NCBI GenBank assembly: GCA_002435825.1
Contig: DIVL01000008.1
Coordinates: 1 to 32,517 of the forward strand
Source of the DNA: Anaerolineaceae bacterium UBA6133
GTDB taxonomy: Bacteria > Chloroflexota > Anaerolineae > Anaerolineales > Anaerolineaceae
DNA: 32,517 bases
Direction: 5' to 3'
A program made the translations under genes and the position numbers. This document shows, piece by piece, positions 24,221 to 32,517 of this stretch (positions are counted from its first letter, which is position 1; each line of letters begins with the position of its first letter). The notes below the pieces were generated by a model. The model ran no database searches, had not been told where the DNA came from, and saw nothing but the letters and a program-made list of their open reading frames with translations.

Positions 24221-24689
24221 GTAGGTCGGAATGAGACCGCCAGACAATCATTAAAATCCCAGCACGTTTTGCGGTCTCACTCCGACGTTTACATTATCGG
24301 CGGAGTGCGCAAAAGAGGCGCATTCCGCCCTACGAAATACATCTTTCACGGTGCCTTCAACTTTGCCTGGAGAATGAACAATTTGCGATGGAAAAGATGC
24401 AACCTGGTAGGTCGAAATGAGACCGCCAGAAGATAATGAAAATTTCGGCGTGTTTTGCAGGCTCACTCCGACATTTACTTTTTCGGCGGAGTGAGCAAAA
24501 AATGCACATTCCGCCCTACACAATACATCGTTCACAGTGCCTTCAACTTTACCTGGAGAATGAAAAATTTCCGATCGAAAAGATGCAACCTCGTAGGTCG
24601 GAATGAGACCGCCAGACAATCATTAAAATCCCAGCACGTTTTGCGGTCTCACTCCGACGTATACATTATCGGTGGAGTGCGCAAAAAAG
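24221..24689. repeat. Tandem array of a 186-bp palindromic repeat (two full copies, one partial)
   Basis: Units start at 24221, 24407 and 24593, each with gtaggtcg.aatgagaccgcc; the third breaks off at the uvrD stop codon. Each unit has a 16-bp near-perfect inverted repeat (gtcgga.tgagaccgc against its complement) around about 30 bases. A second 12-bp hairpin (ggcggagtgcgc against gcgcattccgcc) follows, and the motif ends ccctac, complementary to the opening gtagg. Units one and three are nearly identical and unit two is more diverged. The 186-bp period is a multiple of three, so a meaningless repeated frame (24251-24619) appears on the minus strand. Confidence 0.85.
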
Positions 24690-26876
24690 TCACACGACCT
24701 CGAGTTTCGCCAACGAGGCTACCAACGCTTTCAGACCAAAGCCCTCAAAATACACTTCCACCGTTTCGTCTCCGTGTTCCAGCTTGCTGGTCTTGACCAC
24801 GCCGCGCCCGTATTTGGCATGCTTTACCTGCATACCCGCCTTGAAGCGCGTGATGGGTGCTTCTCTCAAGGGAGGTGCACTGCGCATCCAAGAGGGTGTC
24901 TCCCACCTGGAGTAGCCGCTTTCGCGCCCATAACTAAAACGTCCGGGCAGGTCGCGCGGGCTTCCCTGCAGAAGCTCAGAGGGGAGATCGTCCAGAAACC
25001 GGCTGGGGATAGACTCTTCGTAGCTGCCATAGGGGCTGCGGCGCCGGCGGGCGCGCGTCAGGGTCAGGCGCTTGCGGGCACGCGTGATACCCACGTATAG
25101 CAAGCGGCGTTCCTCTGCCAGATCTTCTTCGTCTTCCCGTGATCGGCTGTGCGGCAAAAGCATCTCATCCAGCCCGGTGATGAACACCTGGTCAAACTCC
25201 AATCCCTTGGCAGCATGGAGAGTCAGCATGGTTGGGGCATCGACGTTTTCGGGCAAAGTGTCCTGGTCCGCGACCAGTGCCATGGATTCCAAGAAGGTCT
25301 GCAAGCCCTGCTCTTCATACTCGAGTACCACAGCTCGCAGTTCCAGAACGTTTTCCCACCGGTCCAGACCTTCTTCGCCCTGGTCCTGGATGTGCGTCTG
25401 GTAGCCGATATCCTCCAAAATGCGATCAAACAAGACTGTGATCTGGTTTTTCCCAGCGCAGTCGCGCCAGCTCTTCAGCATCCGCCCAAAGTTTGCCAAG
25501 CGGGTCGACTCTCTGCCGAGAACTTCCAGCCAAACCGGATTACCCTGCGCCAGACCCAACAGGATTTCACCCACGCTCAAATCCTCCTGGGAAGCAAGCG
25601 CCTCTATCTTCTCGACGGTCTTACTGCCAATGCCCCGCGGCGGCAGGTTAATTACTCTGCGCAGGCTGATCTCATCCAGCGGGTTGTAGATCAGGCGCAT
25701 GAAAGCGATGATGTCCTTCACCTCACGCCGTCCGTAGAAGCGCTGCGCCCCCACCAGGCGGTAGCTCAGCCCCACGCGCCTGAAGGCTTCTTCGAGCAGG
25801 CGGGATTGCGCGTTGGTGCGGTACATGATGGCAAAGGCGCCAGGGCTGATCTTTTGATGGGTGATAGCCCTCTCAATCGTGGTGGCGACCATCTCAGCTT
25901 CTTCACGGTCATCCTGGGCGATCAGCAGGTTGATCTTCTCTCCCTTGAGCGCTTCTGTGAAGAGCTTCTTGGCAGTCCGGTTGCGGTTGTGATCGATCAC
26001 CGCCATGGCTCCATCCAAAATGGTTTGCGTGGAGCGATAGTTTTGCTCGAGCAGAATGGTTTTCGCATCTTTGAAGTCCTGCTGGAAGCGTAAAATGTTG
26101 CGGTAATCCGCGCCGCGCCAGCGGTAGATGCTCTGGTCCTCATCGCCAACGACGTAGAGGTTACGATGTTTCTGTGCCAACAGACGCAAAATGGCATACT
26201 GCGCCAGGTTCGTGTCCTGGAATTCGTCCACCAGGATGTGTTCAAACTTATGCCCGTAGGTTTCGCGCACGACCGGATGGTCTTCAAGAATGCGGTTGGT
26301 GTAAACCAGCATATCGTCGAAATCCATGGCGTTATTCTTGACCAGGCGCTGCTGATAGAGGATGAAAAAGCGCCGCACCTGTTCATCGCGGAAGTTCTTG
26401 ACCGGGTAGTTATCCGCGTCGATAAGATCGTTCTTGGCGCGTGAGATGGCGTCCAGCAGGGATGCCGGGCGGTACAGCTTCTCGTCGAGATTGCTTTCCC
26501 GCACGATTTCCTTCATCAGGGAAAGCTGGTCATCGGCGTCAAAAATCACAAAATTCTGGTTTACGGGCAGCAGGTCCGCTTCGCGGCGTAAAATCCTGCC
26601 GCAGACGGCGTGGAAGGTGCCCAACCACAAGCCGTTTGCCTGCTCGCCGATCAGTTTTTGTACCCGGTCTTCCATTTGCCGGGCAGCTTTATTCGTAAAA
26701 GTCACCGCCAGGATGCGGTAGGCTGGTACGTGTAGAGCCCCGATCAAATAGGCAATGCGGTAAGTTAGCACGCGCGTTTTGCCTGAGCCAGGACCCGCCA
26801 AAACGAGAGTCGGTCCGGCTGTTGCCGCTACAGCTTGCTGCTGTTGTGCGTTGAGAAGATCAAGCAAGTCATTCAT
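24690..26876 (-). CDS. pcrA: UvrD/PcrA-type 3'-5' DNA helicase
   Basis: This SF1A helicase unwinds DNA in excision repair and clears replication or recombination blocks. I start at ATG 26876 (728 residues, the normal family length); the longer frame to 27038 runs through repeats. Motifs seen are Q/Ia LNAQQQQAV, Walker A AGPGSGKTRV (residues 27-36), motif II VDEFQDTN, motif III GDEDQSIYRWRGAD, motif IV LEQNYRS, motif V TLHAAKGLEFDQVF and motif VI EERRLLYVGITRARKRL. The C-terminal end (GMQVKHAKYGRGVV...YFEGFGLKALV) is the Tudor-like RNA-polymerase-binding domain of PcrA. The start has no Shine-Dalgarno site, but a TACAAT lies nine bases upstream. Confidence 0.95.
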   Translation of the reverse strand: MNDLLDLLNAQQQQAVAATAGPTLVLAGPGSGKTRVLTYRIAYLIGALHVPAYRILAVTFTNKAARQMEDRVQKLIGEQANGLWLGTFHAVCGRILRREADLLPVNQNFVIFDADDQLSLMKEIVRESNLDEKLYRPASLLDAISRAKNDLIDADNYPVKNFRDEQVRRFFILYQQRLVKNNAMDFDDMLVYTNRILEDHPVVRETYGHKFEHILVDEFQDTNLAQYAILRLLAQKHRNLYVVGDEDQSIYRWRGADYRNILRFQQDFKDAKTILLEQNYRSTQTILDGAMAVIDHNRNRTAKKLFTEALKGEKINLLIAQDDREEAEMVATTIERAITHQKISPGAFAIMYRTNAQSRLLEEAFRRVGLSYRLVGAQRFYGRREVKDIIAFMRLIYNPLDEISLRRVINLPPRGIGSKTVEKIEALASQEDLSVGEILLGLAQGNPVWLEVLGRESTRLANFGRMLKSWRDCAGKNQITVLFDRILEDIGYQTHIQDQGEEGLDRWENVLELRAVVLEYEEQGLQTFLESMALVADQDTLPENVDAPTMLTLHAAKGLEFDQVFITGLDEMLLPHSRSREDEEDLAEERRLLYVGITRARKRLTLTRARRRRSPYGSYEESIPSRFLDDLPSELLQGSPRDLPGRFSYGRESGYSRWETPSWMRSAPPLREAPITRFKAGMQVKHAKYGRGVVKTSKLEHGDETVEVYFEGFGLKALVASLAKLEVV

Positions 26877-26907
26877 AGAATGATGATTGTACCAAAGGGG
26901 CTCAAGA

Positions 26908-27177
26908 GTAGGGAAGGGGCTTGAATATTGTGGTAAACCGTCTTCCGTAGGGAAGGGGCTTGACCCCTTCAACCGTACAAACAGACGGAACGGCGAAAGA
27001 CCGTGTCCGACGATAAAATTACAATTCCGATAAACCACCTTTCGTACGGAAGGGGCTTGACCCCTTCAACCGTACAAACAGACGGAACGGCGCAAGACCG
27101 TTCCCCACGGCAAAATTAAAAATTCATTAGAACGGAACGGCGCACCCTATCTGCTTCGCTAACAGGGCAGGGACCGT
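26908..27177. repeat. Cluster of palindromic repeats with a roughly 97-bp period
   Basis: Two near-identical blocks begin at 26951 and 27048 (ggaaggggcttgacccct...), 97 bases apart. A partial copy of the opening motif starts at 26911. Each block has a hairpin gaagggg-cttga-ccccttc and a second gg(a)acgg...ccgttcc hairpin. A third related hairpin occupies about 27130-27177. The cluster lies between uvrD and chrA, over 26877-27180, where there is no gene. It differs in sequence from the 186-bp array but shares the gtaggg-like start and double-hairpin design. Confidence 0.75.
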
Positions 27178-27180
27178 TCC

Positions 27181-28455
27181 CTACAAGACTAAGGCCTTTA
27201 TCAAACCCATTGCCAATCCCGCCAGCACCAGCATGTAAGGGGGGGCTTTCAGCAGCAGCATGGCGAGAAATCCTGCCACGAGGATCAGGACGGTCCAGAC
27301 ATCCACCAAGGCGTTTTGCGCCAGAGTGACGCAAACCATCAGGATCAGCGCTACCACTGCCGCGTTTACTCCCTTCAGGAAGGAGCTGGTTATTGCGTTT
27401 TCGCGCATTTTCTTCACCAAGGGTGCCGTAATTGCCACGATGATGAAGGAAGGCAGGAACACTCCCACCGTTGAAGCCACCCCGCCCCAGAAACCGCCTG
27501 AGAGGAAGCCTACAAAAGTGCTCGAGGAGAGCACGGGTCCTGGTGTGATCTGCCCCACGGCGATGGCATCGGTGAGTTGCTGAGTGGTGAGCCAACCGAA
27601 GCGGCTGACCACATCCTTTTCGATCAAGGCAAACAACACCAGCGACGAGCCGAAGAGCACTGCGCCCGTGCGCAGAAAGTACCAGAAGATTTGCCAGGCG
27701 CGTTCATTGACAGTTTCAAACATTAACTTCACAGCAACACCGATAAAAGGTAGAGGCGCAAAAGATAAGAGCAGGTTGCGTGGTGGTCCAAATTTTTGTT
27801 TGATGCCGTAATGCAGCAGCACAGCCAGCGCTCCACTGCCAAGCATGATAAAGACCTCGTTGATATCTACCAAGCCCATGAAGTCCAACAATTTCGCAGT
27901 TAGCGCCAACCCAAAAAGCAGAAATTGCTGCCACCCCACCAGGCTGCTCTTACCGATCCGCCAGGTGGTTACCAGCACAATGCCAAGCACCAGCGGATTT
28001 AGAAAGTAGAACAAGCCTTCAAGCTCAGGCAGACTGCCATACCGCACGTACACCCAGGAAAGCAACATGCTGGCAATGAAGGCTGGCAGGATAAAACTGA
28101 AGCCTGATACCAGCAGTCCCGGATAGCCAGCGTGGACATACCCCACATGGTAGCAAGTCTCACTGGCATTCGGACCAGGGATGAGGTTTGCGACAGCCAG
28201 TAGATCCAGAAAATGCTCCGGAGTAACCCACTTTCGCTTCCGAACGAACTCGTCTTCCATCATGGCGATGTGCGCGGTGGGGGCGCCAAAGCTGGTGCTG
28301 CCAATTTTCAGGCTCACCAGCATCAACTCAATCAATCTCTTCTTTACCGGAATTGCCAGTGGTTCTTTAGGCTGGCGTAATAAACCTTCTGACAGTGGTG
28401 TGTGCTCAGGCTGAGCATCCTCAGACTTCAAAATGGTTTCTTCGTTCAAGATCAT
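27181..28455 (-). CDS. chrA: Chromate transporter (CHR family), long form
   Basis: CHR proteins export chromate. At 424 residues this is the two-domain form, with two homologous halves. The first half holds FLKIG/SFGAP-like start blocks and the signature IPGPNASET (about residues 92-100). The second repeats it as GQITPGPVLSSSTFVGF. About ten hydrophobic stretches are visible. Related proteins can have other anion substrates, so chromate is a family-level assignment. The ATG overlaps the holB stop by four bases (28452-28455), which gives translational coupling. An unusually polar N-terminal tail of about 35 residues precedes the first half. Confidence 0.9.
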   Translation of the reverse strand: MILNEETILKSEDAQPEHTPLSEGLLRQPKEPLAIPVKKRLIELMLVSLKIGSTSFGAPTAHIAMMEDEFVRKRKWVTPEHFLDLLAVANLIPGPNASETCYHVGYVHAGYPGLLVSGFSFILPAFIASMLLSWVYVRYGSLPELEGLFYFLNPLVLGIVLVTTWRIGKSSLVGWQQFLLFGLALTAKLLDFMGLVDINEVFIMLGSGALAVLLHYGIKQKFGPPRNLLLSFAPLPFIGVAVKLMFETVNERAWQIFWYFLRTGAVLFGSSLVLFALIEKDVVSRFGWLTTQQLTDAIAVGQITPGPVLSSSTFVGFLSGGFWGGVASTVGVFLPSFIIVAITAPLVKKMRENAITSSFLKGVNAAVVALILMVCVTLAQNALVDVWTVLILVAGFLAMLLLKAPPYMLVLAGLAMGLIKALVL

Positions 28456-29456
28456 GACTCCAGGCGGGGTAAATTTAGCAGCAGGTTTTCAAGGATCAAG
28501 CGGGAATTAACATACTGGTCCAGCATGGTTAGCGCATCTTCATGACGCTGTAGAATACCCGCAACTTGCTGCAGGTTTAAACCAGCCGCGGTATGCCGGA
28601 TCAATTCCTCTTTCTCCAGGTTGACCAGGGGCACCTCGCCCGCCTCACTGCAAATCAAAACATCGCGCCAAAAGGTCAGCCAGGTCGCAATCAAAAAGCT
28701 GTAAGTTTCGCGCGCCTGTCCCTTTGACCGCTGTAACTTTTCCACATATTTAAGCCTGCCGCGGAGGTTCATCGCCAGTATTTCCTCAAGCTGATCGAGC
28801 GCGTTATGGTACTTTTCGAGTAAATCCTCATCTCGCAGATAGTGCATCGCGGTGCCCACGCGCCCCCCGGCAAGCTGCGCCAACTTGCGTGATTCAATCT
28901 CACTCAACCCATGCTTTTCCTGCATCTCTTTTACCAAGTCGCTGATGCGCATCGGGCGCAGCCGCACCACTTCACAGCGGGAAGCAATCGTCTCAAGCAG
29001 GCTCTCGCGCGCGTCAGCCGTCAGGATGAGGATTGCGCGGGTTGGCGGCTCCTCAAGAGATTTGAGCAGCGCGTTTGAAGCTCCCATCGTCGCTCGTTGA
29101 AAGTCCGGGATGAAAACGACGCGATAATTGGATTGATATGGGGCAAGCGCTAATGACTGCTGCATGGCACGTATTTGCTCAATTTTTAGTTCCCTGGATC
29201 CTTCAGCAACCCGCAGGATCGTTAGATCCGGAAAAGCCCGCGCCTCAATTTGACGGCAAGGCTGGCATTCGCCACAAAAACTGCCTTTTGATGGAGGGTC
29301 GATGCAATTCAGCGCCTTCACAAAAGCCAGTGCCAGCGTTTCGCGCCCCACACCCTCCGAACCGGTGATCAGGTATGCATGACGAACCTTCTCAGGTAGG
29401 GAATGGATTTGCAAGAATTGGATGGCTGTTTCGTGACCCAGGAGTTTCCAAGACAT
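28452..29456 (-). CDS. holB: DNA polymerase III subunit delta prime
   Basis: Delta prime is the rigid stator of the clamp loader. The 334-residue chain has an AAA+ N-terminal domain, in which the Walker A Lys is replaced by Arg (TGSEGVGRET, residue 38), typical of subunits that do not hydrolyse ATP. A four-Cys zinc cluster follows (Cys51, Cys61, Cys64, Cys67). NALLKSLEEPP is the conserved SRC-related block, with SRCE just downstream (ETIASRCEVVRL). The start ATG 29456 has no Shine-Dalgarno site; a TAAAAT six bases upstream suggests a leaderless transcript. It is coupled to chrA. Confidence 0.93.
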   Translation of the reverse strand: MSWKLLGHETAIQFLQIHSLPEKVRHAYLITGSEGVGRETLALAFVKALNCIDPPSKGSFCGECQPCRQIEARAFPDLTILRVAEGSRELKIEQIRAMQQSLALAPYQSNYRVVFIPDFQRATMGASNALLKSLEEPPTRAILILTADARESLLETIASRCEVVRLRPMRISDLVKEMQEKHGLSEIESRKLAQLAGGRVGTAMHYLRDEDLLEKYHNALDQLEEILAMNLRGRLKYVEKLQRSKGQARETYSFLIATWLTFWRDVLICSEAGEVPLVNLEKEELIRHTAAGLNLQQVAGILQRHEDALTMLDQYVNSRLILENLLLNLPRLES

Positions 29457-29600
29457 GCGTGCATTTTAACACACGTTATGACCGGTGCAGTAAGAATGCT
29501 TAGGTTTCCTTCTACCTTCCCGGTGCCATGGACTTTTAGAATATAATAGAGGGCTGACATAAATTATTAATAGAAAAATTCAAGATCCTATGGAGTAGGT

Positions 29601-32453
29601 ATGACCAAAGACATTTTAAAATTATCCTGGCACGCACTGGAGGCTGAAGAGGTTTTAGACAATCTTGACGTCCCTCTGGAGACAGGTCTCAGTTCTGCAG
29701 AAGCCACCGAGCGCCTTGAAGAGTATGGCCACAACGAGCTCGTCGAGAAAGCAGGACGCACTATTTGGCAGAAGCTGTGGGAACAGATCAATAGCTTTGT
29801 GATCTGGCTCCTGATCGGCGCAGCCATCATTTCTGCAATCCTGGGTGACTGGGTGGAAGCCGGAGCTATTATGCTCATCGTTGTCCTCAACGCCATCATG
29901 GGCGTAGTCCAGGAATCCCGCGCTGAAGCCTCACTCGCCGCCCTCAAAAAGATGGCAGCGCCTGAAGCCCAGGTGCTGCGCGATGGTCACCGCCAGTTAG
30001 TGCCGGCGCGCGACCTCGTACCCGGGGATATTGTCTTCATCGAATCGGGCAACTTCATCCCCGCGGATGTGCGCCTGATGGAAGCAATCAACCTCAGTAT
30101 CGACGAAGCTTCCCTCACCGGAGAGTCCGTGCCAGCCAAGAAGGATGCTGAATCCAACCTGCAGGCTGATATCCCCCTGGGAGATCGTGAAAATACCGCC
30201 TTCCTGGGCACCACCGTCACTTACGGTCGCGGCAAGGGTGTAGTGATTGCCACCGGTATGCACACCCAACTCGGTCTGATCGCCACCATGCTCCAATCGG
30301 TGGAAGAAGAGCAGACCCCCCTGCAAAAACGCCTCGAACAACTCGGCAAAACCCTCGGTATCGCCGCCTTAATCGTTTGTTTGCTGGTTTTTGTGATTGG
30401 TGTTGTCCGCCTGTTTTTTGCCGGCCAGTTTGACCTGAGCTCCAAAGCCTTTTGGGATGAGATCATTGCCCTCTTCATGGTGGCTGTCTCGCTGGCAATC
30501 GCTGCGGTACCTGAAGGGTTGCCTGCAGTGGTCACCATCAGCCTGGCTGGTGGTATGCGCGAAATGGTCAACCGCCATGCGCTGATCCGCAAGCTGGCAT
30601 CCGTTGAGACCCTTGGCTCTGTCACCACCATCTGCACTGATAAGACCGGGACCCTCACACAAAACCAAATGACCGTCACCAAGTTGTGGGTGGATGGTCA
30701 GTTTGTGGACATCAGCGGCACTGGCTACGAACCGGTTGGCGACTTCTCTGTTAATGGGGAAATCATCTCTGACCTCAAGCAGCTTCCTGCCGCCAGGACT
30801 GCCCTGTGGGTTGGCACCATCAATAACGATGCCCAGCTTGAGCCTGTTGGTGAAAGCGAAGGCAAGACCACCTACCGCATGGTTGGTGACCCTACCGAGG
30901 GCTCCATTCTGGTGGCTGCTCTCAAGGCTGGCGCTGCCGCGAACGTGGTTAACCAGAATTATCCGCGCAAGCAGGAAATTCCTTTCGACTCAGCCCGCAA
31001 ACGCATGGTCACCATCCACAATATCGTCAACCCTGGTCACGGCGACATTTCGCCTTATGTGACCAATGAAAAAACCAATTGGGTCACGATTGCTGTCAAA
31101 GGCGCGCCGGATGTGGTGCTCGACCTCTGCTCGTATCGCTCCGGAATGGACAACACGCCGGTTCCTCTCACCCCGGAACTGCGCCAGGAAATCCTGGATG
31201 CCAACGACCAGATGACTGGCAAAGCACTGCGCGTGCTGGGGGTGGCTTACCGTCCGGTGCCCGAGATGCCCGATGAAATATCTGCTGAAGCGCTCGAAAA
31301 GGATTTGATTTTCGTCGGTTTGATTGGCATGATCGATCCCTCGCGCCCCGAAGTTAAGCCCGCTCTCAAGGAAGCTCTAACTGCCGGAATCCGCTCAGTA
31401 ATGATCACGGGTGACTACCCCAATACCGCCAAGGCAATTGCCGAAGATATCGGCTTACTGCGCAAGGGGCACCAAGTGCTGACTGGCGCGGATGTTGAAC
31501 ACGCAACTGAAGAAGAAATGCGTGAGATCGTCAAGATCACCGATGTTTACGCGCGTGTCAGCCCCGAACACAAGATGAAGATTGTGGATGCCCTGCGCGA
31601 TAATGGCGAAGTGGTTGCAATGACGGGTGATGGCGTCAATGACGCCCCTGCCATCAAACGTGCTGATATCGGCGTTGCCATGGGCATCACCGGCACCGAC
31701 GTTGCCAAAGAAACTGCCGACATGGTGCTTACGGATGATAATTACGCCTCTATCGTTTCCGCGGTGGAGCAGGGTCGTATCATTTACAGCAACATTCGCA
31801 AATTTGTCTACTACCTGGTCTCCTGCAACATCGCCGAGATCATGATCATCTTCCTGGCGACTGCACTTGGCTGGAACATCCCTCTGGCTCCCATTCAGCT
31901 CCTGTGGCTCAACCTGGTCACTGATGGCGCGCCCGCACTGGCGCTTGGCACTGAAATCGGTGACCCGGACATCATGCAACATCCGCCCCGACCTTCTGAC
32001 GAACCGATCATCAACAAGTTCATGCTGAAGGGCATCATCGTCCAGACGATTGCAATCACAGCTACCACTCTTGGCGCTTTCCTTCTCGGTGGAGGGGCGT
32101 TTAAGGGAGCTCCAGAAGAAGCACGCGTTCTTTCTGAGACCTTCGCCTTTATTACCCTTTCGCTTTCCGAGCTCTTCCGCGCATACACTGCCCGCTCAGA
32201 ATACTTCCCTCTGACCAAGATCGGCATCTTCACCAACAAAAACATGAACATCGCCGTATTTGTTTCCGTTGTCCTGGTAATCATGGTTATTTATGTGCCA
32301 TTCTTACAGACAGTGTTTGACACGACTGCCTTGCGCTGGATCCATTGGGCGGAGATTTTACCGCTGGTGCTGATCCCATCTATAGCCGCTGAGGTGATGA
32401 AGTCGGTCACATATAAGAAAAACCTGGCCCGCCTGGCAAGTTTTCAGGACTAA
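29601..32453 (+). CDS. Calcium-transporting P-type ATPase (SERCA-like, P2A)
   Basis: This 950-residue membrane pump moves cations using ATP, with calcium predicted. Landmarks are the A-domain TGES loop (LTGESVPAKK), the phosphorylated Asp347 in DKTGTLT, and TGDGVNDAPAIKRADIGVAMG. The M4 motif AAVPEGLP (Glu305), M5 YLVSCNIAEIMI (Asn and Glu) and M6 LWLNLVTDGAP (Asn, Thr, Asp) match the residues that form both calcium sites of SERCA. Transport of two calcium ions per ATP is therefore plausible, though some relatives carry other ions. A 10-11 helix layout is present. It is transcribed alone, after tatggagtagg, and ends in a terminator. Confidence 0.95.
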   Translation: MTKDILKLSWHALEAEEVLDNLDVPLETGLSSAEATERLEEYGHNELVEKAGRTIWQKLWEQINSFVIWLLIGAAIISAILGDWVEAGAIMLIVVLNAIMGVVQESRAEASLAALKKMAAPEAQVLRDGHRQLVPARDLVPGDIVFIESGNFIPADVRLMEAINLSIDEASLTGESVPAKKDAESNLQADIPLGDRENTAFLGTTVTYGRGKGVVIATGMHTQLGLIATMLQSVEEEQTPLQKRLEQLGKTLGIAALIVCLLVFVIGVVRLFFAGQFDLSSKAFWDEIIALFMVAVSLAIAAVPEGLPAVVTISLAGGMREMVNRHALIRKLASVETLGSVTTICTDKTGTLTQNQMTVTKLWVDGQFVDISGTGYEPVGDFSVNGEIISDLKQLPAARTALWVGTINNDAQLEPVGESEGKTTYRMVGDPTEGSILVAALKAGAAANVVNQNYPRKQEIPFDSARKRMVTIHNIVNPGHGDISPYVTNEKTNWVTIAVKGAPDVVLDLCSYRSGMDNTPVPLTPELRQEILDANDQMTGKALRVLGVAYRPVPEMPDEISAEALEKDLIFVGLIGMIDPSRPEVKPALKEALTAGIRSVMITGDYPNTAKAIAEDIGLLRKGHQVLTGADVEHATEEEMREIVKITDVYARVSPEHKMKIVDALRDNGEVVAMTGDGVNDAPAIKRADIGVAMGITGTDVAKETADMVLTDDNYASIVSAVEQGRIIYSNIRKFVYYLVSCNIAEIMIIFLATALGWNIPLAPIQLLWLNLVTDGAPALALGTEIGDPDIMQHPPRPSDEPIINKFMLKGIIVQTIAITATTLGAFLLGGGAFKGAPEEARVLSETFAFITLSLSELFRAYTARSEYFPLTKIGIFTNKNMNIAVFVSVVLVIMVIYVPFLQTVFDTTALRWIHWAEILPLVLIPSIAAEVMKSVTYKKNLARLASFQD

Positions 32454-32472
32454 GCTCTTTCAGTCAGCCAAC

Positions 32473-32500
32473 AACTCCCTCATCCGAGGGAGTTTGTTTT
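32473..32500 (+). terminator. Intrinsic terminator of the calcium ATPase
   Basis: A perfect 9-bp stem (32473-32481 with 32486-32494) with a four-base loop is followed by tgtttt. It lies about 20 bases past the stop codon. Confidence 0.9.
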
Positions 32501-32517
32501 AACCCAGGTATTTTTCA

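Noticed and set aside
24251..24619. 122-residue minus-strand frame with internal repeats
   Set aside because: It is a translation of the 186-bp DNA repeats, whose period happens to be a multiple of three.
25149..26093. 314-residue plus-strand open frame
   Set aside because: It is antisense to the pcrA helicase domains and shows no recognisable motifs.
24221..27177. CRISPR array
   Set aside because: The repeats are 97 and 186 bp long, with internal hairpins and no short unique spacers, and no cas genes are present.

Overview
The window looks like chromosomal DNA from an anaerobic or facultative bacterium of the Chloroflexota, most likely Anaerolineae-like. This placement is an inference from gene content and protein style: a SorC regulator beside PTS enzyme I and HPr, short Thr/Pro-rich exported proteins, a sulfite-oxidase-like protein, a HolB-ChrA pair, and many dispersed palindromic repeats. 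No rRNA or marker tree was available to confirm it. Coding density is normal and most genes lie on the minus strand in short operons with clear AGGAG sites.

Layout. An IS element with a probably inactivated DDE transposase (about 36-1372) is followed by a VOC protein (1667-2071) and a gene-free stretch. Next comes a two-gene plus-strand unit: a cobalamin-binding-like/TIM-barrel-like protein and an opine-dehydrogenase-family protein (2641-5379). A minus-strand unit (9997 down to 5461) holds a SorC-family regulator, a short scar that reads as the start of ulaG joined to the end of ulaE, ptsH, ptsI and a predicted beta-propeller protein. Then come YgbA-like, OsmC, glutamate dehydrogenase, GNAT, an aminotransferase with a sugar nucleotidyltransferase, and a lipoprotein.

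The most interesting segment is 16726-21483. It carries glutamine synthetase (glnA) and glucosamine-6-phosphate synthase (glmS). It is flanked by two decayed, same-orientation copies of one ISNCY-like element and bounded by a 13-bp direct repeat. Each of the two genes has a leader RNA with the layout of the glmS ribozyme. The two leaders share an unusual two-hairpin insertion, so they are probably paralogues. GlmS consumes the glutamine that GlnA makes, so this looks like a mobile glutamine-to-amino-sugar module in which both steps may answer to glucosamine-6-phosphate. A glmS-type ribozyme ahead of glnA is the candidate novelty.

The right third contains a LysM/SdrD-like exported protein, a repeat-rich gap, a sulfite-oxidase-like protein with a UPF0173 hydrolase, three 186-bp tandem repeats, a PcrA/UvrD helicase, another repeat cluster, a chromate transporter translationally coupled to DNA polymerase III delta prime, and a SERCA-like calcium ATPase. 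All family calls come from reading motifs by eye; no database search was run.
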